A stretch of DNA of 64,000 nucleotides from Halovivax gelatinilyticus (GTDB lineage: Archaea > Halobacteriota > Halobacteria > Halobacteriales > Natrialbaceae): the NCBI RefSeq assembly GCF_024300625.1, contig NZ_CP101322.1, forward strand, positions 571,992 to 635,991, in the 5' to 3' direction. How positions within the stretch are numbered: the stretch's first letter is position 1; each line of letters opens with the position of its first letter. The translations under genes were made by a program, and so were the position numbers. Positions 44,910 to 52,430 of the stretch are shown piece by piece. Below the pieces are notes generated by a model that saw only the letters and a program-made list of their open reading frames with translations, was not told the DNA's origin and made no database searches.

Positions 44910-45919
44910 CCGACCGTCCTCGCCGCCTGTCCGCTGAGTCGGTCGAGCGTCGCCGCCGCGTTACCGTCGTCGATGACCGCGCGGGCGCGCTCGACCCCCT
45001 CGGTAAGCGAATCGGCGCCGCCGCCGACGTAGATGGCCGCGCCCGCGTTCGCCAGGACGACGTCGCGTTTCGGACCCGTCAACGTTCCCCGGACGATTCC
45101 TTCGAGGTCGGCCGCGTTCTCGGCGGGCGTGCCGCCGGAAATCGCTTCGATGCGGTGGCGATCGAGCCCGAGATCCGACGGCGAGAGCGTGTAGGTGACG
45201 ACCGTTTCGCCGGTCACCTCCGCGACGCGCGTGGGGCCGTGGATGGCGATCTCGTCGGTGCCGGCGCCGTGGACGACGAGTGCACGCTCTACGGGCATTC
45301 GGGTGAGCGCGTTCGCGAGCACGGAGACGAGTTCGGGATCGTAGACGCCGATCACCTGCGCGGTGGCCCCGGCGGGATTCGTCAGCGGACCGAGGACGTT
45401 GAAGATCGTCCGCATCGCGAGTTCCGATCGCGGGCCGCTTACGGCTTTCATCGCCGGGTGAAACGCCGGCGCGTGGAGGTAGCCGATGCCGTCGCGTTCG
45501 ATCGTCGCTTCGACCGCGGCCGGGTCGGTTTCGAGGTCGACACCGAGCGCGCTGAGAACGTCCGAACTTCCAGACGAAGACGAGACGGCGGCGTTGCCGT
45601 GTTTGGCGACCGGAATTTCCGCCCCCGCGGTGACGATCGCACTCGTCGTCGAGACGTTGATCGTGTCGTGCTCGTCGCCGCCGGTGCCACAGGTGTCGAC
45701 CAGCGGTTCGCAGTCCGGATCGATGGTGTTCGCCGCCTCGCGCATGCCCTCGGCGAAGCCAGCGATTTCAGCTTCCGTCTCGCCCTTGGCTTTGAGTCCG
45801 GCGAGCAGGGCGCCGATCTGGGCGTCCGTAGCGCCGCCAAACACCTCGGAGACGGCCTGCTTCGCCTGGGACTGATCGAGGTCGACCCCTCTCGTTACGC
45901 GTTCGACGTGTGCCTTCAT
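44906..45919 (-). CDS. trpD: Anthranilate phosphoribosyltransferase
   Basis: 337 aa. The PRPP-binding signature is DTCGTGGDEHDTINVST (near residue 83) and the glycine-rich HGNAAVSSSSGSSDVLSALG follows. HPAMKAVSGPRSELAMRTIFN contains the conserved anthranilate-site residues. First gene of the leftward trpDFEG operon known from Haloferax; the trpCBA half is not in this window. It transfers phosphoribose to anthranilate. Confidence 0.95.
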   Translation of the reverse strand: MKAHVERVTRGVDLDQSQAKQAVSEVFGGATDAQIGALLAGLKAKGETEAEIAGFAEGMREAANTIDPDCEPLVDTCGTGGDEHDTINVSTTSAIVTAGAEIPVAKHGNAAVSSSSGSSDVLSALGVDLETDPAAVEATIERDGIGYLHAPAFHPAMKAVSGPRSELAMRTIFNVLGPLTNPAGATAQVIGVYDPELVSVLANALTRMPVERALVVHGAGTDEIAIHGPTRVAEVTGETVVTYTLSPSDLGLDRHRIEAISGGTPAENAADLEGIVRGTLTGPKRDVVLANAGAAIYVGGGADSLTEGVERARAVIDDGNAAATLDRLSGQAARTVG

Positions 45920-45972
45920 ACAAGATCACTATTGGACCTGATTGTTCTACAATGCCCAAATCTGTACACCAA

Positions 45973-45978
45973 CTTAAG
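45973..45978 (-). promoter_or_regulatory. Probable promoter box of trpDFEG
   Basis: cttaag, an AT-rich hexamer typical of haloarchaeal TATA variants, lies 53 nt before the trpD ATG, predicting a leader of about 25-30 nt. Confidence 0.35.
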
Positions 45979-46077
45979 CGTATCGGTCAGTCGAGCGCTG
46001 CCGGATCGGGCGAGTGGAGAGTAGACGGTTCGGCTCAGCGAACGAATACGGCGCCCGTCCCGGCGTCGACTAATTCG

Positions 46078-46087
46078 AAACCTTCAA
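46078..46087 (+). promoter_or_regulatory. AAACCTTCAA box upstream of tRNA-Val
   Basis: Identical decamer to those at 16176 and 33778; here 46 nt before the mature tRNA 5' end, leaving room for a short 5' leader to be removed by RNase P. Confidence 0.45.
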
Positions 46088-46133
46088 TTACGGTGGCGGG
46101 CAACGATTGGATGCAGACGAACGCAAGCCGGAC

Positions 46134-46208
46134 GGGTTGGTGGTCTAGTCTGGTTATGACACCTCCTTGACATGGAGGAGGCCGGCAGTTCAAATCTGCC
46201 CCAACCCA
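46134..46208 (+). tRNA. tRNA-Val (GAC)
   Basis: 75 nt. Acceptor stem GGGTTGG/CCAACCC with A73, anticodon stem CCTCC/GGAGG closing loop TTGACAT, anticodon GAC. The T arm has GGCAGTTCAAATCTGCC. No CCA encoded and no intron. It is followed by TTTT and by two modules that end in copies of its own 3' end. Confidence 0.95.
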
Positions 46209-46212
46209 TTTT
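46188..46212 (+). repeat. tRNA-Val 3'-end repeat, copy 1 (within the tRNA)
   Basis: The 25-nt stretch from the T loop through the acceptor end and the TTTT that follows. Copies 2 and 3 differ from it by one base in the T arm (AACT for AAAT). Confidence 0.85.
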
Positions 46213-46321
46213 CCCGACGCAACAACGACGAGCGAAGCGAGGAGTCCGCGTCGGGAAATTGATTGAACACAGATTTGAACTACGCAAGTCACGCGCAGCG
46301 AAGCGAGCATGTCTTGCAGCA
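46213..46321 (+). other. Hairpin module 1 downstream of tRNA-Val
   Basis: A perfect 10-bp stem pairs ttcccgacgc (46211-46220) with gcgtcgggaa (46248-46257); its loop carries GAGCGAAGCGAG (46230-46241). Then ggaaattgat and cagatttgaact (46270-46281), a 12-nt inverted copy of the tRNA T arm. A second hairpin (gcaag/cttgc) holds CAGCGAAGCGAG (46296-46307). It contains no credible open frame. Confidence 0.6.
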
Positions 46322-46346
46322 GTTCAACTCTGCCCCAACCCATTTT
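46322..46346 (+). repeat. tRNA-Val 3'-end repeat, copy 2
   Basis: 25 nt, 24 identical to copy 1, starting 134 nt after it. The next 8 nt (cgagcgac) begin the stem of module 2 and recur after copy 3. Confidence 0.85.
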
Positions 46347-46463
46347 CGAGCGACAAATTACGACGAGCCCAGCGAGTCGCACGTCGCTCGGAAATTGATA
46401 CGGGAGATTTGAACGAGACGAGTCGCAGCGCCCGAACGGAGTGAGGGCGACCGTCTCGGCGTC
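46347..46463 (+). other. Hairpin module 2 downstream of tRNA-Val
   Basis: Same plan as module 1 with different stem letters: cgagcgac (46347-46354) pairs with gtcgctcg (46383-46390); loop motif GAGCCCAGCGAG (46365-46376); shared ggaaattgat (46390-46399); inverted T-arm piece agatttgaac (46405-46414). The second hairpin cgagacg/cgtctcg (46414-46420 with 46452-46458) has inner stem gtcgc/gcgac and loop GAACGGAGTGAG (46434-46445). Confidence 0.6.
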
Positions 46464-46488
46464 GTTCAACTCTGCCCCAACCCATTTT
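46464..46488 (+). repeat. tRNA-Val 3'-end repeat, copy 3
   Basis: 25 nt identical to copy 2, starting 142 nt after it, again followed by cgagcgac (to 46496). Confidence 0.85.
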
Positions 46489-46500
46489 CGAGCGACCCTA

Positions 46501-46505
46501 TTTTT
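46501..46505 (+). terminator. T-run after the tRNA-Val repeat array
   Basis: Five T residues right after the last repeat copy, a likely end point for a transcript running from tRNA-Val through both modules. TTTT also follows each repeat copy and could cause partial termination there. Confidence 0.4.
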
Positions 46506-46590
46506 CCAACCTAGCCACTTCTGACGGGCCGACGAGGGCTAGGGTGAGTCAAACACTCGTCCTGTAGCCGCCCCCGAATCGGCAAAAGCG

Positions 46591-46597
46591 CTTATAG
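46591..46597 (+). promoter_or_regulatory. TATA box of the membrane-protein gene at 46621
   Basis: cttatag, 23 nt before the GTG at 46621, supports a leaderless transcript starting at that GTG and argues against the earlier codon at 46597. Confidence 0.5.
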
Positions 46598-46620
46598 TGA
46601 GCGACCCCCTTCCTTGTGTC

Positions 46621-47904
46621 GTGAATGTCAGGAACGGCGTAACGTTGGGCGTCCTCGTGTTGGTACTCTTCGTGGCGATCCTCTCTGCGAACGTGCTGGT
46701 GGCCGCCGATCGTACGGTCCTGGATGCCGAGTACGCCGCCGATACGGCCGAAGAGGCCGAGTTGTACGACGAGATAACGGCCGAGCTACACGCGGAGTTG
46801 CGCGGCGAGGCGGACGTCGGCGGGTCCGGCATGCCGACCGACGCCGCTGCAGAAGAGATACTCGAGAGCGCGATATCGAGCGAGTACGTGCAGGGCGAGG
46901 TGACTGCGGCCATCGAGCAGGTCTACGCCTACCTCCACGGCGAGACGGACGAGCTTCGAATCATTGTCGACACCGAGCCGGTGAAAGCGGGAGTACTAGA
47001 AGCACTCGAAGCAGAGTTCGAGACGCTCGGCCCGGCGGACGTCGGCGAGGAGCTCTCGACCGCAGTTCCGTCGGACCTGGGCGAAGAGAACCCGGGCGTC
47101 GCGATCGAGGAGATGGCCGAGAGCGAATCTCGCTTCGTCGAACACCGCGAGGCGTTCGAAGAACGAGCGAAAGAACGGATCCAGGAGGAAACGCCGTATC
47201 CGATGACCGACGAGCAACTCGACGCCGCCTACGAGGACGAGCGCGAGGAGATCAGAGCCGAACTCGTCTCCGAACAAGACGAGTTGATCGATCGGGCGGT
47301 CGCCGACGGAGCGCTCGATGGCGCGTACGAAGCCCCGGTTCGCCAGATCTCGCAGGCCCGGATCGACGCGGTCACGGGCGAGATCGGCTACGACGAATAC
47401 GTCGATCGCGTCGAGAGCGCAACGGCCGACGTGAGAGCGGTGGCGCTCGAGGAAGCCGCCGCCGAGCTGGACGCGGAATTTCCCGAGACGGTCGACCTCT
47501 CCGACGAGTTCGGCGCGGACGAAGCGAGTTCGATGGAGACCGCACAGACCGCGACGTCGACCGCGTCGACGCTCGCGTTCGTCCTGCCGCTTCTCGGGCT
47601 CGCGCTCGTGGGGGCCGTCGCGTACCTCTGGCCGGCGTCGACCACGGCCATCGCGGTCGGAGCCGTCTCGGCCGTCGCGGGACTCGTCGGCGTCGTGGCG
47701 TCGCGGGTCACCGGGAGCGTTCTCGACGACGCGATAGGATCCGCCAGCGGTCCCGACGCCGCCGAGCGGTTCGTCGAGTTACTCCTCGGCGGGATGCTGG
47801 ATCTTCTCACCTGGCAATCGGGCGGGTTGCTGATCGTCGGGGTCGGCCTGGTCGGACTCGGCATCGCCATCCGACGCGGGCTGGTCCTCCCCGATCTGGA
47901 GTGA
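46621..47904 (+). CDS. Membrane protein with large extracytoplasmic helical domain
   Basis: 427 aa from a GTG at 46621, chosen from the TATA box position. One N-terminal helix (LGVLVLVLFVAILSANVLVAA) is followed by about 290 residues, very Glu/Ala-rich and mostly helical, outside the membrane, and then three or four helices (residues about 320-420). I do not recognise the family. The plan resembles a membrane-tethered sensor or channel-like protein. Codon use is normal for the window. Confidence 0.7.
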   Translation: MNVRNGVTLGVLVLVLFVAILSANVLVAADRTVLDAEYAADTAEEAELYDEITAELHAELRGEADVGGSGMPTDAAAEEILESAISSEYVQGEVTAAIEQVYAYLHGETDELRIIVDTEPVKAGVLEALEAEFETLGPADVGEELSTAVPSDLGEENPGVAIEEMAESESRFVEHREAFEERAKERIQEETPYPMTDEQLDAAYEDEREEIRAELVSEQDELIDRAVADGALDGAYEAPVRQISQARIDAVTGEIGYDEYVDRVESATADVRAVALEEAAAELDAEFPETVDLSDEFGADEASSMETAQTATSTASTLAFVLPLLGLALVGAVAYLWPASTTAIAVGAVSAVAGLVGVVASRVTGSVLDDAIGSASGPDAAERFVELLLGGMLDLLTWQSGGLLIVGVGLVGLGIAIRRGLVLPDLE

Positions 47905-47962
47905 GTACGGGGCGACTTGGGTTCGAGAATTCGATAGCTCCTCTGGAAGCGGCCGTTCGAGC

Positions 47963-48895
47963 CTACTGCGCTAGATAGGCGATGCCGTCCGGATGGATCC
48001 CCGTGTCGTACCGGTCGATCTCCGCGAACGCGTCGACGTCGATAACGGAGACGTCGTTCGTCTTGTTGTTCGCGACGAACGCGCGAGTGCCGTCCGGGGC
48101 GAAGACGGTCCCGCCGGGCCAGATCCCGACCGGGATACGCGCGATCTCCCAGGGCCGGCGCTCGCCGTCGCGGACGTGCTCGGTGTCGATCACCGAGACG
48201 CTGTCGGATTCGCGGTTGGGGACGAGGGCGTACCGACCGTCGGGGGCGAGCATCACTCTGATCGGCGTCTCGCCGAGGAGCGCTCGGTTCGTCTCCTCGA
48301 AGGTTTCGGGATCGAGCACGGAGAGCATCCCGTCGTCCTGGTTCGCGACGAGCACCTCGCCGGTGTCCGGATCGACGCCGATCCCCTCCGGACTCTCGCC
48401 GACCGGCGGATCGGCGACGACGCGGCGCTCATCGCAGTCGACCACCGTCACGTTGTCGCTGCCGATGTTGGCGACGTAGGCCGTCTCCTCGTCGGGCGAG
48501 AGCGCGACCATGTGCGACTTATCCTGGTAGGTGGGGAACGTCTCCAGTAACGCCATCGTCTCGACGTCGAAGACGAAGAGCTGGCTGCTGTAGGTCGACG
48601 CGAGCCAGAGTTCGCCGGCCGACTCGCGGACGGCGAGCCCGTGCGGGAAGTCGAACAGCTCGTGTTCGAACCGGTCGACGACCGTCCGATCGTCGGTGTC
48701 GATCGCGAGCAACGAGCCGCCGAGCGAGCAGGTGACGTACGCCCGCGAGCCGTCGGGCGAGATGGCAACCTCGTGCGGGTTGAAGTCGGTCTCGACCACG
48801 TCGGTCGTCTCGCCCGTCTCGACGTCGACGAACGAGACGGTATCTTCGTCCTTGTTGAGCACGACGAGCTGGTCGTCTCCGTCTGTGTCGGTCAT
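47963..48895 (-). CDS. YVTN/lactonase-type beta-propeller protein
   Basis: 310 aa with about seven repeats of the type VAISPDGSRAYVTC, ALSPDEETAYVANIGSDNVTVVD and FAPDGTRAFVANNKTNDVSVID, shown in parts. No signal peptide is visible with the ATG at 48895; the protein begins directly with the first blade, so it may be cytosolic. Such propellers bind ligands or other proteins; enzymatic activity cannot be claimed. Confidence 0.85.
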   Translation of the reverse strand: MTDTDGDDQLVVLNKDEDTVSFVDVETGETTDVVETDFNPHEVAISPDGSRAYVTCSLGGSLLAIDTDDRTVVDRFEHELFDFPHGLAVRESAGELWLASTYSSQLFVFDVETMALLETFPTYQDKSHMVALSPDEETAYVANIGSDNVTVVDCDERRVVADPPVGESPEGIGVDPDTGEVLVANQDDGMLSVLDPETFEETNRALLGETPIRVMLAPDGRYALVPNRESDSVSVIDTEHVRDGERRPWEIARIPVGIWPGGTVFAPDGTRAFVANNKTNDVSVIDVDAFAEIDRYDTGIHPDGIAYLAQ

Positions 48896-48974
48896 GGTCG
48901 ACCGATCGTGAGACAGCGCCATAATTGTCCGTGTTGGGGATAAACACGAAGCGGGAACCGAACGACACCGCCCG

Positions 48975-49793
48975 TTACTCGGATCCGGCGCTTGCCCGCT
49001 CGACCGACCCGTCGTCGGTCACGACCACCTCCTCGGCCCGAACGACGTTGACCACCGCCCCGAAGAGGATGACGATCCCGGCCAGGTAGAGCCAGGTAAC
49101 CAACAACAGGACCCCGCCGACGGCGCCGTACGCCTCGTACTGGCCGGCGTTCGCCGCGTAGATCTGAAAGCCGACCTGGAGGAGCGTCCAGCCGACCGCG
49201 GCGAAGACGGCCCCCGGAACGACCGCGCCGACCGAGACGTCGACCGGCGGCATCACGTAGTAGATGGGCAAGAAGACCAGCGTGAGTCCGACCAGTAACC
49301 CGATCCACCCGAGGATCCAGGCGAACGGCACCCGGCCGGCCGTCACGCCGAGGAAGTACCCGATGGCGACCATCAGGACGAGGCCGCCGGCGACCGCGAC
49401 GAGCGTGACCAGGCCGTCGACGAGGTGACCGACGAACGACTTCTCGGCGGCCGTCCCGTAGATTCGGTCGAACGCGACCGAGAGACCGCGAAAGACTTTC
49501 AACGCACCCCAGGCGGCGACCGCGAGCGCGACGACCGTCGCCTGGGCGCGGCCGGCCTCGGTCGTCAGGGCCGCTTCGAGCAGCTCCTCGCCCGCCTCGG
49601 GCATCGCGTCGCCGGCGACCATCACCAGCCGCGCGGCGACGTCCTCGCCGCCGACGATCGAGCTGATCACGAGCGCGAGCAGCACCATCGGGATGATCGA
49701 GACGAAGGCGTAGTAGGCGAACGCCGCGGCCAGCAGCGTCACCTCTCGCTCCGTGGCGATTCGATAGACGGCCTTTCCCGTCTCCGCGACCAT
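48975..49793 (-). CDS. YihY/BrkB-family membrane protein
   Basis: 272 aa with six membrane segments. FAYYAFVSIIPMVLLALVI near the start and AWGALKVFRGLSVAFDRIYGT in the middle are family signatures; WTLLQVGFQIYAANAGQYEAYGAVGGVLLLVTWLYL near the end, shown in part as ANAGQYEAYGAVGGV, is also typical. The family was once called ribonuclease BN in error; its real role is unknown. The ATG at 49793 gives the standard start. Confidence 0.88.
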   Translation of the reverse strand: MVAETGKAVYRIATEREVTLLAAAFAYYAFVSIIPMVLLALVISSIVGGEDVAARLVMVAGDAMPEAGEELLEAALTTEAGRAQATVVALAVAAWGALKVFRGLSVAFDRIYGTAAEKSFVGHLVDGLVTLVAVAGGLVLMVAIGYFLGVTAGRVPFAWILGWIGLLVGLTLVFLPIYYVMPPVDVSVGAVVPGAVFAAVGWTLLQVGFQIYAANAGQYEAYGAVGGVLLLVTWLYLAGIVILFGAVVNVVRAEEVVVTDDGSVERASAGSE

Positions 49794-49897
49794 GTGCTCA
49801 CTTCGGCGCCCAGCGACATGAGTGTGAGCCGACGCTGCACGTCGCGAGTCGAGCCGTCTACGGCGGACGGTCGACGGACCGCTACACGAGCGGCGAA

Positions 49898-50617
49898 TCA
49901 CCACTCCGTACAGAAGTTTTGCGTCGCAAAGACCATACCGTCGTCCGTGAGGTAAACGCCGACGCCCGCGCGGTCCCACTCGTCGTTCAAGATTGCCTCG
50001 CGGTGTGGCGGCGAGTTCATCCACTGATCGACGAGCCCCTCTGCAGCTTCCTCGGGGGTAGTATACTCGACGACGCCTCCATCGCCGGATTCGACGGCTC
50101 GGTCGACCCAGCTCTGGGCGATGTTCTCGCCGTAGCGCTGGCAGTAGTCGCCCGTCGTCTGGAAGCGATCCATCGGACTCTCGCCCTCCGGGTTGTCGTG
50201 AGCGAAGTACTCGCGCTGGGCCATGTCGGCGCTGTGGCCGCGCGAGACGGACGCGATCGTCGCGTCCCAGACGAGCGGGTCGAGCCCGTGTTCGGCGCGG
50301 ACGTCGTTTATTTCGTGGTGGACGAAGTCTTCGACGTGGTCGCTTCGTATCTCGACGTCGCCTTCGTACGACGACTGTACAGGATCGGCCGCGTGTCTGA
50401 CCTCGGGCGTTCGATCGCCGGCGGCCGGGGGCGTTTCGGTCTCGATCGGCGTGTGCTCGTAGAGCAGATCGTCGACGAGGTCTGGAACGAACAGGACGAA
50501 TCCGGCGGCGAGCGCCACGACGATCGAGAAGGCGATCAGCGCCCTGAATACCCCGAGCAGTCCACGATCCGTAGGCGGCGTTCCATCCGATGCGGGATCC
50601 GGTCTCGAGGCCACCAT
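49898..50617 (-). CDS. CAP-domain (SCP/PR1) membrane-anchored protein
   Basis: 239 aa. A membrane helix (about 25-47) precedes a Pro/Thr-rich linker and the CAP domain (95-239). The domain keeps VHHEINDVRAEHGLDPLVWD, SADMAQREYFAHDNPEG, GENIAQSW and HREAILNDEWDRAGVGVY, shown in parts as EINDVRAEHGL, REYFAHDNPEG and HREAILN. It is extracytoplasmic and similar to bacterial YkwD-type secreted CAP proteins, of unclear biochemical role. A GTG directly before the ATG is an alternative start. Confidence 0.88.
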   Translation of the reverse strand: MVASRPDPASDGTPPTDRGLLGVFRALIAFSIVVALAAGFVLFVPDLVDDLLYEHTPIETETPPAAGDRTPEVRHAADPVQSSYEGDVEIRSDHVEDFVHHEINDVRAEHGLDPLVWDATIASVSRGHSADMAQREYFAHDNPEGESPMDRFQTTGDYCQRYGENIAQSWVDRAVESGDGGVVEYTTPEEAAEGLVDQWMNSPPHREAILNDEWDRAGVGVYLTDDGMVFATQNFCTEW

Positions 50618-50730
50618 CACACCCGGATATCTGACGGGGCTATATTGACCTGTGGGTTATCATTCGTCCCTAGAGCCTGTAACGCGGGCCTTCCGACGGG
50701 TTCGCCGGCATACTTCCGAAGAGTAGTGAC

Positions 50731-51048
50731 TCACTTCGACGACCCCGATCGGATCGACTCGAGCGTCTCGTGGACGCCGAGGACGAGCCCCGGAACGACG
50801 ATCGCGAACAGGTGCTCTTCGATCGGAATGCCCGCGACCTCGACGCCCGTCCGCAGGTCGATGCTGAAGACGCCCACGGCGAGCGTGTAGCGGTCCCAGA
50901 CGTACGCGATCGGGTACAGCGTGACGATCGTGACCGCGGCGCGTTCCAACGCGTTCGCCCGTCTGAGCAGGACGAACGCGACCGCCCCCCAGAACAGTTC
51001 CGTCGCGAGATAGGTGTAGCGCCCGAAGACGCTGATGTCGAGTCCCAT
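50731..51048 (-). CDS. Lycopene-cyclase-domain-like membrane protein
   Basis: 105 aa with three membrane helices. The repeat signature of CrtYcd/CruF-type lycopene cyclase domains is visible: YLATELFWGAVAFVLL, WDRYTLAVGVFSID and GIPIEEHLFAIVVPGLV, with the PIEE acidic pair in the last helix. Full cyclases have two such repeats (about 230 aa); this protein has one. It may act as a homodimer or with another half, or have lost activity. No carotenoid genes lie nearby. Confidence 0.75.
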   Translation of the reverse strand: MGLDISVFGRYTYLATELFWGAVAFVLLRRANALERAAVTIVTLYPIAYVWDRYTLAVGVFSIDLRTGVEVAGIPIEEHLFAIVVPGLVLGVHETLESIRSGSSK

Positions 51049-51223
51049 ACCGACCCGAAGCGGACGACGGTCGAAACTATTGACCGCGTACGGGGCTGTC
51101 GTCGTTCGCGAGCACCAACTCACAAATTGGGGCTACCCCGTCTGTTATCCAGTGTGATAAAAGTTACCAAACATCACGGACAATATGTTGATTACGGTCC
51201 GGACAGAAGTGGGAAACGGACCG

Positions 51224-52378
51224 ATGAATATTGCTGATATCGCGACTCGAGAGTATCTCGAAGTGGACGTCGGGACGCGCATGGGGAAAGTTCGCTCGTC
51301 GTTCGAAAACGGAAACCCCAAAGGAATCATCGTCACCGACGACGGCGCGTACGAGGGGGTCATCAGCGAACGGAAGGTGCTCCAGAGTCACGTCGAAGAC
51401 GACGCGAAGGTCGCTGCGCTTATCAAACCGTCCAGAGCGGCGCCGGCGCCGACGGTCGATCGCGACGAGGGCGTCCGAGAGACCGCCCGCATCCTCATCG
51501 AGGGGAACACGAAGATCGCGCCCGTCTTCGAACACGACGACCTCTGGGGCGTGATCACCGACGACGCCATTCTGGAGGCCGTCATCGACAACCTCGACGC
51601 GATCGACGTCGCCGACGTCTACACCGAGGAGCCGATCACGCTCGCCGAGGACGACGGCATCGGCAAGGCGATCAATCACCTCCGCGAACACGGCATCTCT
51701 CGGCTGCCCGTCCTGAACGAAAACGGCTACCTGACGGGCATGGTGACGACCCACGACATCGCCGACTTCGCCATCCGCGAAAACGAGCGGATGACCCAGG
51801 GCGACCGCGTCGGCGACAACGAGCGGATGCTCGACGTCCCCGTCTACGACATCATGAACAGTCCGGTCGAGACGACCTCCCTCGAGACGAGCGTCCGAGG
51901 GGCGATCGAGACGATGCTCGAGTTCGACTACGCCGGCCTCGCAGTCACCGGCGACGACGACCGCACGGTCGTCGGCGTGATTACCAAAACGGACGTCCTC
52001 CGGGCGCTCACCTACACGGAAGAAGAGCAGATGGACGTCCAGATCACGAACATCTCCCAGCTCGGGACGCTGAGTCGGGCCGACATCGTCGAGCGAATCG
52101 AGTCGGTCGCCGACAAGTACGCGAAGATGCAGGTACACCACGCCCACGTCAGGTTCCACGAACACAAGGAGAAACTCCGCGGCCAACCGCTGATCCGCTG
52201 TCAAATTCGGCTCCGAACGAACAAAGGACAGGTGGCGGGCTCCGGCGAGGGCTACGGTGCCGACAGCGCCTTCCGTATCGCGCTGGATAAACTGGAGCGT
52301 AACGTCCTCGAATTGAAAGGCATCCAGAGCGACGAGGAGTACCGCGGACAGCTGCTCAGAAAGTTAAACGAACTGTAA
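51224..52378 (+). CDS. Four-CBS-domain protein with HPF/RaiA-like C-terminus
   Basis: 384 aa. Four CBS motifs span residues 1-265 (NPKGIIVTDDGAYEGVIS, APVFEHDDLWGVITDD, RLPVLNENGYLTGMVTTHDI, GLAVTGDDDRTVVGVITKTD), so it likely senses adenine nucleotides. Residues about 270-384 resemble a ribosome-hibernation factor fold (strand-helix-three strands-helix): QITNIS, KYAKMQVHH, then GSGEGYGADSAFRIALDKLE, close to the EGxDxYxAIDxxxDKL pattern of HPF. A nucleotide-controlled ribosome-binding protein is inferred. An alternative leaderless start exists at 51185, 28 nt after a gataaaag box. Confidence 0.82.
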   Translation: MNIADIATREYLEVDVGTRMGKVRSSFENGNPKGIIVTDDGAYEGVISERKVLQSHVEDDAKVAALIKPSRAAPAPTVDRDEGVRETARILIEGNTKIAPVFEHDDLWGVITDDAILEAVIDNLDAIDVADVYTEEPITLAEDDGIGKAINHLREHGISRLPVLNENGYLTGMVTTHDIADFAIRENERMTQGDRVGDNERMLDVPVYDIMNSPVETTSLETSVRGAIETMLEFDYAGLAVTGDDDRTVVGVITKTDVLRALTYTEEEQMDVQITNISQLGTLSRADIVERIESVADKYAKMQVHHAHVRFHEHKEKLRGQPLIRCQIRLRTNKGQVAGSGEGYGADSAFRIALDKLERNVLELKGIQSDEEYRGQLLRKLNEL

Positions 52379-52430
52379 CGGGTCCGGCGACCGATCCATC
52401 ACCGATCGGCGGGCGTGTCGTCGAGCCGGC

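Noticed and set aside
46188-46496. CRISPR array
   Set aside because: Only three repeats, spacers of more than 100 nt with internal hairpins, and the repeat is the tRNA 3' end itself; no cas genes.
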